Shown in pieces: positions 53,133-62,742 of a DNA stretch of 64,000 nt. This DNA comes from Kitasatospora atroaurantiaca (lineage in GTDB: Bacteria > Actinomycetota > Actinomycetes > Streptomycetales > Streptomycetaceae). The position numbers and the translations under genes were made by a program. The notes beneath the pieces were generated by a model. The model searched no databases. It was given only the letters and a program-made list of their open reading frames with translations, and was not told where the DNA came from. The stretch lies in the NCBI RefSeq assembly GCF_007828955.1, contig NZ_VIVR01000001.1, positions 1,612,001 through 1,676,000 of the forward strand, written 5' to 3'. How positions within the stretch are numbered: position 1 is the first letter of the stretch; each line of letters opens with the position of its first letter.

Positions 53133-53606
53133 TCACTCGGCCGGGCTCTCGCAGCCGTCCGGCCAGACCACCTGCACGTAGAGGCCGGCCCGCTGCGCCG
53201 CCTCGACGACCTTGGCCGCTTCGCTGCCGGGGCGGCCGTCCCAGACCGCGATCAGCTCGTCGATCATGCCGACCAGCGCCCGGCAGGTGTCGTCCCCGAG
53301 CCCGCCCACCTCGACGGGGGCCAGCCGGTGCACGGCGTTGGCCTCGTTCAGCAGGCGCTGGCGGGCCTTGCTCCCCTTGCCGGCGAACGCCCCGGCCCGC
53401 CCCGCACTCGCCGAGACGATGACCTCGACCTTGCCCCCGTGATCGAGCACCGACTGGGCGAACCACGTCTCCGGCCCCTCGGCCAGACAGGTCACCCCGA
53501 CCAGCTCGTAGCTGCCGAACGTCGTCACCAACTGCCACAGTTCGCCACGTACGAGCATCTCGGTGAGATCCGAGAGCCCCTCGTGCCCGATGATTCCGAC
53601 TCGCAT
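53133..53606 (-). CDS. Rossmann-like protein resembling the SLOG/LOG superfamily
   Basis: This 157-residue protein begins [13 protein letters not shown] and alternates strands and helices ([68 protein letters not shown]). The VWDGRPG-type loop and the overall order resemble SLOG/LOG-type nucleotide-binding proteins, which bind or cleave nucleotide signals. This is a structural impression, not a firm match. It lies 26 bp upstream of hisI on the same strand. Confidence 0.55.
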   Translation of the reverse strand: MRVGIIGHEGLSDLTEMLVRGELWQLVTTFGSYELVGVTCLAEGPETWFAQSVLDHGGKVEVIVSASAGRAGAFAGKGSKARQRLLNEANAVHRLAPVEVGGLGDDTCRALVGMIDELIAVWDGRPGSEAAKVVEAAQRAGLYVQVVWPDGCESPAE

Positions 53607-53752
53607 CAGATTCCTCTTGATCCGGGCCGTGCCGCCGACAGCGTATAACGCACCGTGCGGTACCGAGTTGATCGGCCTTCGACCAATGGCTCCAAACCCG
53701 TGGCAGCGCCCGGGGGCTGCGGACAGAATGGCTGCGAGGCTAGGGGGCCGGG

Positions 53753-54277
53753 TTGGAGCAGAGGGAGCGTTCGCGCCGTCGGTGGGTGGTGGCGGTGGTC
53801 GTGCTGGTGGCGCTGCTCGTCGGGGGCGGGGTGCTGCTGTGGCCGGAGGAGAAGAAGGCGGCGTTGTCGCCGCCTCCGCAGCCGAGTGTGAGCAGCAGCC
53901 CAGCGCCGAGTCCGTCGAAGGTGCTGCCGTACCCCTACTTCCTGCCGGGGACGTGCTTCGACCACCCGCAGTTGAGCACGGTCATCACCAAGGCGGAGGC
54001 CCGGCCGTGCGAGGCGGAGCACGACGGGGAGGCCATCGCCAATGTGCTGCTGCCGGAGGGGCTGACCGACGACGCGCAGATCGGGCGCGCGCTGCGCGAG
54101 GCCTGCAAGGCGCCGCTCGCGGAGTGGGACAAGCGGCAGGGCGGCGGGGGGCCGTACTACGGCTTCCCGTTGGGGCCGTATCTGCAGTACTACCAGCAGG
54201 GGATGCGCGAGGCCACGTGCACCATGACGGTCAGCAACCGGCAGGGCGGCCGGAAGTTGACGGGTCATCTGCACTAG
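53753..54277 (+). CDS. Membrane-anchored protein of the septum-formation-like (Septum_form) type
   Basis: This 174-residue protein has one N-terminal membrane segment (WVVAVVVLVALLVGGGVLLW), a Pro/Ser stalk and an extracytoplasmic domain. The domain carries the paired-cysteine pattern GTCFDHPQL, ARPCEAEHDGEAIANVLLP, LREACKAP and EATCTMTV seen in septum-formation-type domains. TTG 53753 is forced by an in-frame TAG at 53741 and has AGGGGG upstream. Divergent from the SLOG-like gene. Function uncertain. Confidence 0.68.
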   Translation: MEQRERSRRRWVVAVVVLVALLVGGGVLLWPEEKKAALSPPPQPSVSSSPAPSPSKVLPYPYFLPGTCFDHPQLSTVITKAEARPCEAEHDGEAIANVLLPEGLTDDAQIGRALREACKAPLAEWDKRQGGGGPYYGFPLGPYLQYYQQGMREATCTMTVSNRQGGRKLTGHLH

Positions 54278-54326
54278 GACGCCCGTGCAGTCCGGTCAAG
54301 GGCCCGTCGCACCCGGTCGGGCCCGG

Positions 54327-55022
54327 TCACCGCGGGAGCAGGCCGAGCTGGCGCATCATGCCGAGGTTGTCCCAGTTCCACCAGCCTTCCTGGATCTTGC
54401 CGTTGCGGAACCGGAAGGTCGTGGTGCCGGTCATCTCCACCCGCTTGTTGGTGGCCGGCAGGCCCATGAACTCGCCGCTGTGGACGCCGCTCCAGCTCCA
54501 CCGGGTGGCGACCTCGTCGCCGTCGGCCAGCTGGCTCCCGAGGGTGAAGGTGATGGAGTCGAAGCCCGCCAGGTACCCGGCGGCCTTCTGCTTCATGCCC
54601 GCCGCCCCCATCGTGTCGACCTCGTTCGCCTGGTCGTGGTCGTGGTAGTCGAGCGCGAACAGTTCGTCGACCACGTCCACGTTGCCCTTGCCGACCTCCT
54701 CGAAGAAGCGGCGCGCGGCCGACTTGTTGAGCTGCTCGTCGCGGATCACGTCGAGGTCGGTGAAGGTCGGCGGCTCGTCGCAGAGCGCCACCATCTCGCG
54801 GAATATCCGGTCGGTCTCGGGGAGGTGGGAGTTCTTCATCGCCTCCTCGTACGAGGGGAACTCCACGATCTCGACGATGTGCTTGGAGTCTGCGCGGTCG
54901 GCCGCGACGACGGAGTGGGTGGCCGTCCTCTTACCTTGGGTCTGTTCGACCCAGGTGTCCATCAGGCGGTTGAGGTCGTCGACCTTGTCGGTCTTGCAGT
55001 CGATGATCTGGACGAACGTCAT
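54327..55022 (-). CDS. Two-domain protein: alpha-beta-barrel-like domain plus SnoaL-like ester-cyclase domain
   Basis: This 231-residue protein has an N-terminal half (FVQIIDCKTDKVDDLNRLMD, HIVEIVEFPSYEEAMKNSHL) resembling dimeric alpha-beta-barrel proteins. Its C-terminal half (ARRFFEEVGKGNVDVVDELF, ALDYHDHDQ, WSWSGVHSGEFMGLPATNKR, GKIQEGWWNWDNLGMMRQLG) is typical of SnoaL-like polyketide cyclases/ester cyclases. The natural substrate is unknown and no biosynthetic cluster is near. ATG 55022 has CGGAGG seven bases upstream. Confidence 0.8.
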   Translation of the reverse strand: MTFVQIIDCKTDKVDDLNRLMDTWVEQTQGKRTATHSVVAADRADSKHIVEIVEFPSYEEAMKNSHLPETDRIFREMVALCDEPPTFTDLDVIRDEQLNKSAARRFFEEVGKGNVDVVDELFALDYHDHDQANEVDTMGAAGMKQKAAGYLAGFDSITFTLGSQLADGDEVATRWSWSGVHSGEFMGLPATNKRVEMTGTTTFRFRNGKIQEGWWNWDNLGMMRQLGLLPR

Positions 55023-55156
55023 GGCGTACCTCCGGGTACCCCCCGGCCTCGATCGTCCGCGCGCCGTGCCCGCCCCCAGCTCCCACTGTCCTCCGGGGCC
55101 CCAGACCCGGCAAGGGCAGTCCCGGCCCGTGCCCGGCAAGGGCCTATCGTGGCCCT

Positions 55157-55801
55157 ATGTCGAACCATGCCCGCGCCGAGCGCCACCGCCTCGCCGAACT
55201 GCTGGCCGCGGCCGGCCCGCAGGCGCCGACGCTGTGCTCCGGCTGGACCACCGGCGATCTCGCCGCGCACCTGGTGCTGCGGGAACGACGGCCCGACGCG
55301 GCCGCCGGGATCCGGGTGAAGCCGCTGGCCGGCTGGACCGCCAGGGTGCAGGAGCAGTACGCGGAACGCCCGTACGAGGAGCTGCTGCGGCTGTTCCGCA
55401 CCGGGCCGCCCGTGCTGTCGCCGTTCGCCCTGCCCGGGGCGGACGAGGCGGCCAATGTGGTCGAGTACTTCGTGCACGCGGAGGACGTCCGCCGGGCGGG
55501 TGAGTGGCAGCCGCTGACCGTGCCGGAAGGGCTGGCGGAGACGCTGTGGCGGCGGCTGCCGATGCTGGCGCGGCTGGAGGCCGGGGCGAAGACACCGGTC
55601 CGGCTCGTTCTGCAGCACCCCGACGGGCGGACCGTGACGGTGGCGCGCCGGAGCGCCGACACGGTCCGGATCATCGGCGAGCCGGGCGAGCTGATGCTGT
55701 TCGCGTACGGGCGCGGGGCGAACGCCGTGCTCCAGGTGGAGGGACCGCCGGAGGCGGTGGCAGCACTGCGCGGCAGGCTTCCGATCGGCCCGATCGACTG
55801 A
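55157..55801 (+). CDS. TIGR03085-family metal-binding protein
   Basis: This 214-residue protein belongs to the DinB/mycothiol-dependent fold. Its N-terminus has APTLCSGWTTGDLAAHLVLR with the metal-ligand His, and YFVHAEDVRRAG supplies the second His/Glu pair. Proteins of this family (TIGR03085) occur mainly in actinobacteria with no assigned reaction; mycothiol dependence is possible. Divergent from the ester-cyclase-like gene. Confidence 0.82.
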   Translation: MSNHARAERHRLAELLAAAGPQAPTLCSGWTTGDLAAHLVLRERRPDAAAGIRVKPLAGWTARVQEQYAERPYEELLRLFRTGPPVLSPFALPGADEAANVVEYFVHAEDVRRAGEWQPLTVPEGLAETLWRRLPMLARLEAGAKTPVRLVLQHPDGRTVTVARRSADTVRIIGEPGELMLFAYGRGANAVLQVEGPPEAVAALRGRLPIGPID

Positions 55802-55933
55802 CCGCGGCGAGGCCGCGCCCGGTTGTCAGTGGGGTGTGCCAGCCTGAGGGATGGCCGGGAAGTGCCGTGCGTCACAGCCTGTCGCGTGCAGCCCCGGTCA
55901 CTGGTTCGTCGACATGTCGAAGGGGAACAGATC

Positions 55934-56725
55934 ATGATCACCACCGACTTCAAGCCCGGCTCACCCAGCTGGATCGACCTCGGCAGCCCGGACACGGAGG
56001 CTGCCGCCACGTTCTACGGCGCGGTCTTCGGCTGGTCGTTCCAGTCGCTCGGCCCCGAGGCGGGCGGGTACGGCTTCTTCCAGAAGGACGGCAGGACCGT
56101 CGCCGCGCTCGGTCCGCTGACCGAGGAGGGTGCTAGCTCCGCCTGGACGATCTACTTCCAGACGCCGGACGCCGACGCCACCACCAAGGCGACGGAGCAG
56201 GCCGGCGGCACCGTCCGGGTCGAGGCCTTCGACGTCATGGAGGCCGGGCGGATGGCGTGTCTCACCGACCCGACGGGCGCCCAGTTCTCGGTCTGGCAGC
56301 CCGGCACGACGAAGGGCCTCGACGCCGTCACCGATCCGGACACGCTGGTCTGGATCGAGCTGCACACCAGCGACGTGCCGAAGGCGCTGGGCTTCTACAA
56401 GGCGCTGTTCGACTGGAAGTCCATGGAGATGGAGGTGCCGGGGATGACGTACACCATCGTCACCCCGGCCGGCGGCGCCCCGGACGACCACTCGGCCATG
56501 TTCGGCGGCCTCGCTCCACTGCAGGACGAGCACCAGCCGACGGCCTGGATCCCGTACTTCGAGGTGACGGACGCCGACGCGGTGGTCGCCCGCGCGGAGG
56601 CGGCCGGCGGCAGCGTGATGATGCCCGCCATGGACGCGCCGGACATCGGCCGGATGGCCTGGCTGACGGACCCGTTCGGCGCACCGTTCGCGGTGATCAA
56701 GAGCGTGCCGCCGCAGAACGCCTGA
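55934..56725 (+). CDS. VOC-family protein with two glyoxalase-like domains
   Basis: This 263-residue protein has two tandem vicinal-oxygen-chelate domains: residues about 10-120 (SWIDLGSPDTEAAATFYGAV, GRMACLTDPTGAQFSVWQPG) and about 135-260 (LVWIELHTSDVPKALGFYKA, IGRMAWLTDPFGAPFAVIKS). Such proteins include glyoxalases, dioxygenases and antibiotic-binding proteins. The usual metal-ligand His at the first strand is Asp or Glu here, so metal binding is unsure. ATG 55934 has GGGGAACAG upstream. A palindromic repeat follows. Confidence 0.87.
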   Translation: MITTDFKPGSPSWIDLGSPDTEAAATFYGAVFGWSFQSLGPEAGGYGFFQKDGRTVAALGPLTEEGASSAWTIYFQTPDADATTKATEQAGGTVRVEAFDVMEAGRMACLTDPTGAQFSVWQPGTTKGLDAVTDPDTLVWIELHTSDVPKALGFYKALFDWKSMEMEVPGMTYTIVTPAGGAPDDHSAMFGGLAPLQDEHQPTAWIPYFEVTDADAVVARAEAAGGSVMMPAMDAPDIGRMAWLTDPFGAPFAVIKSVPPQNA

Positions 56726-56742
56726 GGCAGGCGATCAGCTAC

Positions 56743-56819
56743 ATCAGGGGCGCGGGGAACGGCGCGGGTATCCACGCAATCGGGCATCTGTACAGGAGCC
56801 CGTTCCCCGAGCCCCTGAT
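56743..56819. repeat. Streptomycete intergenic palindromic repeat
   Basis: ATCAGGGGCGCGGGGAACGG (56743-56762) pairs with CCGTTCCCCGAGCCCCTGAT (56800-56819) with one mismatch around a 37-nt loop. Same family as 620-722 and 13998-14073. It lies between the convergent VOC gene and hisF, so it may terminate both. Confidence 0.75.
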
Positions 56820-56826
56820 GGTGCAC

Positions 56827-57597
56827 CTAGCGGACGGGGTGCCCCGCCTCGCGCAGGGCCTCCTTGACCTGGCCGATGCGCAGGTCGCCGAAGTGGAAGA
56901 CGGAAGCCGCCAGCACCGCGTCGGCGCCGGCCTCCACGGCCGGGGCGAAGTCGGCGAGCTTGCCGGCGCCACCGGAGGCGATGACCGGGATGGAGACGGC
57001 CTTGCGGACGGCGCGGATCATCTCCAGGTCGTAGCCGTCCTTGGTGCCGTCGGCGTCCATCGAGTTGAGCAGGATCTCGCCCGCACCCAACTCGGCCGCG
57101 CGCCCTGCCCATTCGACGGCGTCGAGCCCGGTGCCCTGGCGGCCGCCGTGGGTGGTGACCTCGTAGCCGGACGCGGTCTCGGTGCCGGGCGGGCAGCGGC
57201 GGGCGTCGACGGAGAGGACCAGCACCTGCCGGCCGAAGCGCTGGGCGATCTCGCGGATCAGCTCGGGGCGGGCGATGGCGGCGGTGTTGACGCCGATCTT
57301 GTCCGCGCCGGCCCGCAGCAGCTTGTTGACGTCCTCGACGGTGCGGATGCCGCCGCCGACGGTGAGCGGGATGAAGACCTGCTCGGCGGTGCGGCGGACC
57401 ACGTCATAGGTGGTCTCGCGGTCACCCGAGGAGGCGGTGATGTCGAGGAAGGTCAACTCGTCGGCGCCCTCGGCGTCGTAGAGCTTGGCCATCTCGACCG
57501 GGTCACCGGCGTCACGCAGGTTCTGGAAGTTGACGCCCTTGACGACTCGGCCCGCGTCGACGTCCAGACAGGGGATGACTCGTACTGCGAGGGTCAT
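56827..57597 (-). CDS. hisF: Imidazole glycerol phosphate synthase cyclase subunit
   Basis: This 256-residue TIM barrel has both catalytic aspartates: [15 protein letters not shown] at the start and [10 protein letters not shown] in the middle. Phosphate-binding segments [11 protein letters not shown] and [11 protein letters not shown] follow the HisF pattern. With HisH it forms imidazole glycerol phosphate and AICAR. Its ATG overlaps the ridA stop by four bases (ATGA). Confidence 0.97.
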   Translation of the reverse strand: MTLAVRVIPCLDVDAGRVVKGVNFQNLRDAGDPVEMAKLYDAEGADELTFLDITASSGDRETTYDVVRRTAEQVFIPLTVGGGIRTVEDVNKLLRAGADKIGVNTAAIARPELIREIAQRFGRQVLVLSVDARRCPPGTETASGYEVTTHGGRQGTGLDAVEWAGRAAELGAGEILLNSMDADGTKDGYDLEMIRAVRKAVSIPVIASGGAGKLADFAPAVEAGADAVLAASVFHFGDLRIGQVKEALREAGHPVR

Positions 57598-58025
57598 GGT
57601 GCGTTGCCTTCCAGGGAGTTCGCGAGCCCGGCGCGGTAGGCGTCGAGTTCGATCTCGACCATCATCCGGGAGTCGATCAGGCCTTCCACCACGACCATGG
57701 TGGAGACCGGACGGGCCGCGTCGAAGAGCTTCTTGTGTGCCCGGCCCACCTCGTCGGCGTCCCGGACGTGGGTGATGTACATCCGGGTGCGGATCACGTC
57801 GTCCGCCGTCAGACCGTACGCGGCAAGGGCCTTGAGGCCGACGCCGAAGGCCGCCAGCGTCTGGTTGTACGGGTCGCCCTCGTGCTCGATCTTCCCGTCC
57901 ACCCACGCCGTGGAGCCGGCCACATGGACGTGGTCCCCCGCGGCCACCGCCCGTGCGAAGCCGAAGTCGTCCTCCCAGGGGGAGAATCCGGCGACCCTGC
58001 CGCGTACGATCTGACGATCTGTCAT
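57594..58025 (-). CDS. RidA/YjgF-family protein
   Basis: This 143-residue protein has the family core [40 protein letters not shown] and a C-terminal [13 protein letters not shown]. RidA proteins hydrolyse reactive enamine/imine intermediates released by PLP enzymes; some relatives lack the catalytic Arg. Here Arg is present in IRTRMYI, as in RidA-like members. It overlaps priA and hisF by four bases each, so it is made with the his enzymes. Confidence 0.88.
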   Translation of the reverse strand: MTDRQIVRGRVAGFSPWEDDFGFARAVAAGDHVHVAGSTAWVDGKIEHEGDPYNQTLAAFGVGLKALAAYGLTADDVIRTRMYITHVRDADEVGRAHKKLFDAARPVSTMVVVEGLIDSRMMVEIELDAYRAGLANSLEGNAP

Positions 58026-58744
58026 GACACGGCCTCCAGGGCCTCTTCGAGGGTGAACTTCTGCTCGTAGAGTGCCTTGCCCACGATGGAGCCCTCGACA
58101 CCTTCGGGCACGAGGGTGGCGATGGCCCGCAGGTCGTCGAGGGAGGAGACGCCGCCGGAGGCGACGACGGGCTTGTCGGTGGCGGCGCAGACGTCGCGCA
58201 GCAGCTGGAGGTTGGGGCCGGTGAGGGTGCCGTCGCGGTTCACGTCGGTGACGACGTAACGGGCGCAGCCCTCGGAGTCCAGGCGGGCGAGGACCTCGTA
58301 GAGGTCGCCGCCGTCGCGGGTCCAGCCGCGGCCGCGCAGGGTGGTGCCGACCACGTCCAGGCCGACGGCGATCTTGTCGCCGTGCTCGGCGATGACCTTG
58401 GCGACCCACTCGGGGGTCTCCAGGGCCGCCGTGCCGAGGTTGACCCGGGTGCAGCCGGTGGCGAGGGCGGCGGCGAGCGACTCGTCGTCGCGGATGCCGC
58501 CGGAGAGCTCGACCTTGATGTCCAGGCGGCCGGTGACCTCGCGGAGCAGCTCGCGGTTGGAGCCGGTGCCGAAGGCGGCGTCCAGGTCGACCAGGTGCAG
58601 CCACTCGGCGCCGGCGTTCTGCCAGGCCAGCGCGGCGGCGAGCGGCTCGCCGAAGGAGGTCTCGGTGCCGGAGGCGCCCTTGACCAGGCGGACGGCCTGG
58701 CCGTCCCGGACGTCGACGGCGGGGAGGAGTTCGAGGCGGCTCAT
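58022..58744 (-). CDS. priA: Bifunctional HisA/TrpF phosphoribosyl isomerase
   Basis: This 240-residue TIM barrel from ATG 58744 begins [20 protein letters not shown], placing the first catalytic Asp at residue 11 as in characterised PriA enzymes. The second catalytic Asp is in [11 protein letters not shown]. Streptomycete and mycobacterial PriA catalyse both the HisA and TrpF isomerisations, and no trpF is seen near trpC. RBS GAGGGTGG is close. A 25-residue in-frame extension from ATG 58819 is possible. Stop overlaps the ridA ATG. Confidence 0.95.
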   Translation of the reverse strand: MSRLELLPAVDVRDGQAVRLVKGASGTETSFGEPLAAALAWQNAGAEWLHLVDLDAAFGTGSNRELLREVTGRLDIKVELSGGIRDDESLAAALATGCTRVNLGTAALETPEWVAKVIAEHGDKIAVGLDVVGTTLRGRGWTRDGGDLYEVLARLDSEGCARYVVTDVNRDGTLTGPNLQLLRDVCAATDKPVVASGGVSSLDDLRAIATLVPEGVEGSIVGKALYEQKFTLEEALEAVS

Positions 58745-58819
58745 ACCCCCACCCTCGCTTCGCTCGGTGGTGGCTTCGCCAGGCACAGCTCCCACGATTC
58801 GCTCACTTCGTTCGCTCAT
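58745..58819 (-). other. In-frame upstream segment: possible PriA N-terminal extension or intergenic repeat
   Basis: From ATG 58819 a 25-codon stretch reads [20 protein letters not shown] and continues in frame into PriA. It is built from GAGCGAA/GAAGCGAG-type repeats. A good ribosome site (GGAGAG) lies before this ATG, and another lies before 58744. It may be a repeat inserted in the hisH-priA gap. Confidence 0.55.
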
Positions 58820-58839
58820 GGAGTACGGCTCTCCAGGTA

Positions 58840-59475
58840 TCAGAGGGTGTTGACCCAGTTGGTCAGCAGGGCGGCGCCGGCGTCGCCGGACTTCTCGGGG
58901 TGGAACTGGGTGGCCCAGAGCGGGCCGTTCTCCACGGCGGCGACGAACGGGTGCCCGTGGGTGGCCCAGGTGACCAGCGGCGCGTGGATCTTCTCGTTGG
59001 TCACCTCGAGCTCCCAGCGGCGCACGCCGTAGGAGTGGACGAAGTAGAAGCGCGCGTCGTCGGGGAGCCCGGCGAACAGACGGCTCCCCTCCGGCGCGTC
59101 GACGGTGTTCCAGCCCATGTGCGGGACGATCGGCGCGTCCAGCGGCTCGACCGTGCCGGGCCACTCGTCGCAGCCGGCGGTCTCGACGCCGTGCTCGACG
59201 CCGCGCTCGAAGAGGATCTGCATCCCGACGCAGATGCCCAGCACCGGGCGGCCGCCGGCCAGCCGACGGCCGATGATCATGTCGCCGCGCACCGCCTTCA
59301 GGCCGCGCATGCACGCCTCGAAGGCGCCGACCCCGGGGACGAGCAGGCCGTCCGCGTCGAGCGCGGCCTGGAAGTCGGAGGTCACGGTGACGTTCGCGCC
59401 GGTGCGCTCGACGGCGCGCTGGGCGGAGCGGAGGTTGCCCGACCCGTAGTCCAGGACTACGACGTTCTTGGCCAT
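58840..59475 (-). CDS. hisH: Imidazole glycerol phosphate synthase glutaminase subunit
   Basis: This 211-residue class I glutamine amidotransferase has the nucleophile Cys82 in [12 protein letters not shown] and the His-x-Glu pair in QFHPEKSG. It releases ammonia for HisF. Start ATG 59475 ([20 protein letters not shown]). Confidence 0.96.
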   Translation of the reverse strand: MAKNVVVLDYGSGNLRSAQRAVERTGANVTVTSDFQAALDADGLLVPGVGAFEACMRGLKAVRGDMIIGRRLAGGRPVLGICVGMQILFERGVEHGVETAGCDEWPGTVEPLDAPIVPHMGWNTVDAPEGSRLFAGLPDDARFYFVHSYGVRRWELEVTNEKIHAPLVTWATHGHPFVAAVENGPLWATQFHPEKSGDAGAALLTNWVNTL

Positions 59476-59495
59476 GGGTATTCGAGTTCCAGTCT

Positions 59496-59648
59496 CTAGA
59501 GGCGCATGATGCCGGAGGACAGGCACAGCACCGCACCGATCGCGAGTACCGCGATCAGGCTCTTCGACTGCTTCTGCTTCCAGAACGAGTACACGCCGCC
59601 GGACAGGAAGAGCCCGGCAATGATCAGCAGTGTCGCGGACTTGCTCAC
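59496..59648 (-). CDS. Small two-helix membrane protein in the his operon
   Basis: This 50-residue protein from GTG 59648 has two membrane segments ([20 protein letters not shown] and [19 protein letters not shown]) joined by a basic KQKQSK loop. The GTG overlaps the hisB TGA, and hisH follows 20 bp later. Position inside the operon and clear helices support a real gene; the role is unknown. Confidence 0.75.
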   Translation of the reverse strand: MSKSATLLIIAGLFLSGGVYSFWKQKQSKSLIAVLAIGAVLCLSSGIMRL

Positions 59649-60238
59649 AGTGCACCCTTGGTCGAGGGGAGGATGCCCGCCGCGCGCGGGTCGCGCTCGG
59701 AGGCGTAGCGCAGAGCACGCGCGAGGGCCTTGAACTGGCACTCGACGATGTGGTGCGCGTTGCGACCGTACGGTACGTGCACGTGCAGCGCGATGGCGGC
59801 CTGGGCGACGAAGGACTCCAGGATGTGCCGGGTCATCGTGGTGTCGTACGAGCCGATCATGGGGGCCATGTTCTCGGGCTCGGTGTGCACCAGGTAGGGG
59901 CGGCCGGAGAGGTCCACGGTGACCTGGGCGAGCGACTCGTCCAGCGGCACGGTGCAGTTGCCGAAGCGGTAGATGCCGACCTTGTCGCCGAGCGCCTGCT
60001 TGAAGGCGGCGCCGAGGGCGAGGGCGGTGTCCTCGATGGTGTGGTGGGTGTCGATGTGCAGGTCGCCGTCGGTCTTCACGGTGAGGTCGAAGAGACCGTG
60101 GCGGCCCAGCTGGTCGAGCATGTGGTCGTAGAACCCGACGCCCGTGGAGATGTCGGTCTTGCCGGTGCCGTCGAGGTCGATCTCGACGAGGACCGAGGTC
60201 TCCTTGGTGGTGCGCTCAACGCGGCCGATACGGGACAT
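59645..60238 (-). CDS. hisB: Imidazoleglycerol-phosphate dehydratase
   Basis: This 197-residue protein has the duplicated metal-binding motifs [30 protein letters not shown] and [20 protein letters not shown]. It dehydrates imidazole glycerol phosphate to imidazole acetol phosphate. ATG 60238 lies seven bases past the hisC stop; no separate ribosome site is evident, so coupling to hisC is likely. Confidence 0.96.
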   Translation of the reverse strand: MSRIGRVERTTKETSVLVEIDLDGTGKTDISTGVGFYDHMLDQLGRHGLFDLTVKTDGDLHIDTHHTIEDTALALGAAFKQALGDKVGIYRFGNCTVPLDESLAQVTVDLSGRPYLVHTEPENMAPMIGSYDTTMTRHILESFVAQAAIALHVHVPYGRNAHHIVECQFKALARALRYASERDPRAAGILPSTKGAL

Positions 60239-60245
60239 AGCGGGT

Positions 60246-61343
60246 CTACAGCTCCTTGATGGCGGTACGGACGGCGTCGAGGAAGGCGTCGTTCTCGGCC
60301 GGGGTGCCGGCCGTGACGCGCAGCCATCCGGGGACACCGTTGTCGCGGACCAGGACGCCCTGGTCGAGGATGGCCTGCCAGACGGCGTGGGTGTCCTCGA
60401 AGCGGCCGAACTGGACGAAGTTGGCGTCCGAGTCGGTGACTTCGAGCCCGAGGCCGCGCAGCGAGTCGACCAGCCGGTCCCGCTCGGCCTTGAGCCGCTC
60501 GACGTAGCCGAGCAGGGTGTCGGTGTGCTCCAGGCAGGCCAGCGCCGTCGCCTGGGTGACGGCCGACAGGTGGTACGGCAGGCGGACCAGCTGCACGGCG
60601 TCGACCACGGCGGGGTCGGCGGCCAGGTAGCCGAGGCGCAGCCCGGCGGCGCCGAAGGCCTTGGACATGGTGCGGGTGATCACCAGGTTCGGCCGGCCCT
60701 CGAGCATGGGCAGCAGCGAGGCGCGGTGCGAGAACTCGACGTACGCCTCGTCGACGATGACCAGCGAGGGCCGGGCCGCCTGCGCGGCCTCGTACAGCGC
60801 CAGCACGGTGTCGGCGCCGACGGCGGTGCCGGTCGGGTTGTTGGGCGAGCAGATGAAGACCACGTTCGGGCGGTGCTCCGCCAGCGCGGCCAGCGCCGCG
60901 TCGAGGTCGATGGTGAAGTCCTCGTTGCGCGGCCCCGAGATCCAGGCGGTGCCGGTGCCACGGGAGATGAGCGCGTGCATCGAGTACGAGGGCTCGAAGC
61001 CGAGCGCGCTGCGGCCGGGCCCGCCGAAGGTCTGCAGCAGCTGCTGGAGCACCTCGTTGGACCCGTTCGCCGCCCAGACCTGCTGCCGGGCGACGGCGAA
61101 GCCGGTGGTCCGGGTCAGGTACGCCGCCAGGCCCTCGCGCAGCTCGACCGCGTCCCGGTCGGGGTAGCGGTTGAGGTTGCGGGCCGCCTCGGCGACGCGC
61201 TCGGCGATCCGGGCGACCAGCGGCTCGGGCAGCTGGTACGGGTTCTCGTTGGTGTTCAGCTGGACGGGGACGTCCAACTGCGGTGCACCGTAAGGGGACT
61301 GGCCGCGCAGCTCGTCGCGGATGGGGAGGTCGTCGATCTTCAT
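60246..61343 (-). CDS. hisC: Histidinol-phosphate aminotransferase
   Basis: This 365-residue PLP aminotransferase (fold type I) has [35 protein letters not shown] and the PLP lysine motif [17 protein letters not shown]. The ATG at 61343 overlaps the hisD stop in ATGA; the GTG at 61361 is less likely. It converts imidazole acetol phosphate to histidinol phosphate. Confidence 0.96.
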   Translation of the reverse strand: MKIDDLPIRDELRGQSPYGAPQLDVPVQLNTNENPYQLPEPLVARIAERVAEAARNLNRYPDRDAVELREGLAAYLTRTTGFAVARQQVWAANGSNEVLQQLLQTFGGPGRSALGFEPSYSMHALISRGTGTAWISGPRNEDFTIDLDAALAALAEHRPNVVFICSPNNPTGTAVGADTVLALYEAAQAARPSLVIVDEAYVEFSHRASLLPMLEGRPNLVITRTMSKAFGAAGLRLGYLAADPAVVDAVQLVRLPYHLSAVTQATALACLEHTDTLLGYVERLKAERDRLVDSLRGLGLEVTDSDANFVQFGRFEDTHAVWQAILDQGVLVRDNGVPGWLRVTAGTPAENDAFLDAVRTAIKEL

Positions 61344-62647
61344 GCGCCGGGTACCGTCCACTCGAAGCGGGCGCGGATGGCGTCACCGTGGCCGGGCAGG
61401 TCCTCGGCGTTGGCGAGGTTGACCACGTGCGCGGCGACGTCGGCGAGGGCCTCGCGCGAGTAGTCGACGACGTGGATGCCGCGGAGGAAGGACTGCACCG
61501 ACAGGCCGGACGAGTGGCAGGCGCAACCGCCGGTCGGCAGCACGTGGTTGGAGCCGGCCGCGTAGTCGCCGAGCGAGACCGGAGCGTACGGGCCGATGAA
61601 GATGGCGCCCGCGTTGCGCACCCGGGCGGCCACGGCACGCGCGTCCCGGGTCTGGATCTCCAGGTGCTCGGCCGCGTAGGCGTTGACGACCGCGAGGCCC
61701 TGCTCGATGTCGGAGACCAGGACGATGCCGGACTGCTTGCCGCTGAGCGCCTCGGTGACGCGCTCGCGGTGCTTGGTGTTCGCGACCTGCTCGGCCAGCT
61801 CCACCTCGACCGCGTCGGCGAGCTCGGGCGAGTCGGTGACCAGGACGGAGGCGGCCATCGGGTCGTGCTCGGCCTGGCTGATCAGGTCGGCCGCGACGTC
61901 GCGCGCCGAGGCGCTGTCGTCCGCGAGGACGGCGATCTCGGTCGGCCCGGCCTCGGCGTCGATGCCGATCCGGCCCTTGAGCAGGCGCTTGGCGGCGGCC
62001 ACGTAGATGTTGCCCGGGCCGGTCACCAGGTTGACCGGGGCGCACTCCTCGGTGCCGTACGCGAACATCGCGATCGCCTGGGCACCACCGGCGGCGTACA
62101 CCTCCGTGACGCCGAGCAGGCCGCAGGCGGCCAGGATCGTCGGGTGGACGGACCCGCCGAACTCCTTCTGCGGCGGGGAGGACACCGCGATGCCCGCCAC
62201 GCCGGCCTCCTGGGCCGGGACGACGTTCATCACCACGGAGGACGGGTAGACGGCCAGGCCGCCCGGCACGTACAGGCCGACCCGGTCGACCGGCACCCAG
62301 CGCTCGGAGACCGTGCCGCCCGGCACCACCTGGGTGGTGTGGTCGGTGCGGCGCTGCTCGCGGTGAACGAGCCGGGCGCGGCGGATCGACTCCTCCAGCG
62401 CGGCGCGCACCTTCGGGTCGAGGGTCTCCAGGGCGGCGGTGATCCGCTCCTCGGGGACCCGCGTACTCGTCAGCGTGACGCCGTCGAAGCGTTCGGTGAT
62501 CTCGATCAGCGCCGCGACACCGCGATGGCGTACGTCCTCGCAGATCGGCCGCACCTTCTCCAGGGCGGTTTCCACGTCGAACTCGGCACGGGGCAGCACG
62601 TCGCGCGGGTCGGAGGTCGAGCCGCGCAGGTCGATTCGAGAGATCAC
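61340..62647 (-). CDS. hisD: Histidinol dehydrogenase
   Basis: This 435-residue zinc enzyme contains [65 protein letters not shown] and [18 protein letters not shown]. It catalyses the last two oxidations to histidine. First gene of the his operon. GTG 62647 has no ribosome site and a -10-like TACACT starts eight bases upstream, so the mRNA may be leaderless. Confidence 0.96.
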   Translation of the reverse strand: MISRIDLRGSTSDPRDVLPRAEFDVETALEKVRPICEDVRHRGVAALIEITERFDGVTLTSTRVPEERITAALETLDPKVRAALEESIRRARLVHREQRRTDHTTQVVPGGTVSERWVPVDRVGLYVPGGLAVYPSSVVMNVVPAQEAGVAGIAVSSPPQKEFGGSVHPTILAACGLLGVTEVYAAGGAQAIAMFAYGTEECAPVNLVTGPGNIYVAAAKRLLKGRIGIDAEAGPTEIAVLADDSASARDVAADLISQAEHDPMAASVLVTDSPELADAVEVELAEQVANTKHRERVTEALSGKQSGIVLVSDIEQGLAVVNAYAAEHLEIQTRDARAVAARVRNAGAIFIGPYAPVSLGDYAAGSNHVLPTGGCACHSSGLSVQSFLRGIHVVDYSREALADVAAHVVNLANAEDLPGHGDAIRARFEWTVPGA

Positions 62648-62654
62648 AGAGCCC

Positions 62655-62660
62655 AGTGTA
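62655..62660 (-). promoter_or_regulatory. Probable -10 element of the his operon
   Basis: TACACT on the minus strand lies 7 bp from the hisD GTG. A start of transcription about seven bases downstream would fall almost at the start codon. No good -35 was found at 16-18 bp spacing. Confidence 0.5.
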
Positions 62661-62742
62661 GGGAGTGGCCGGAATCAACAGCCGCGCATTTCAGTCCGTG
62701 ATACGAAAGGCGAGACAGTTACGGATCTTGGGGGAGGAACGG

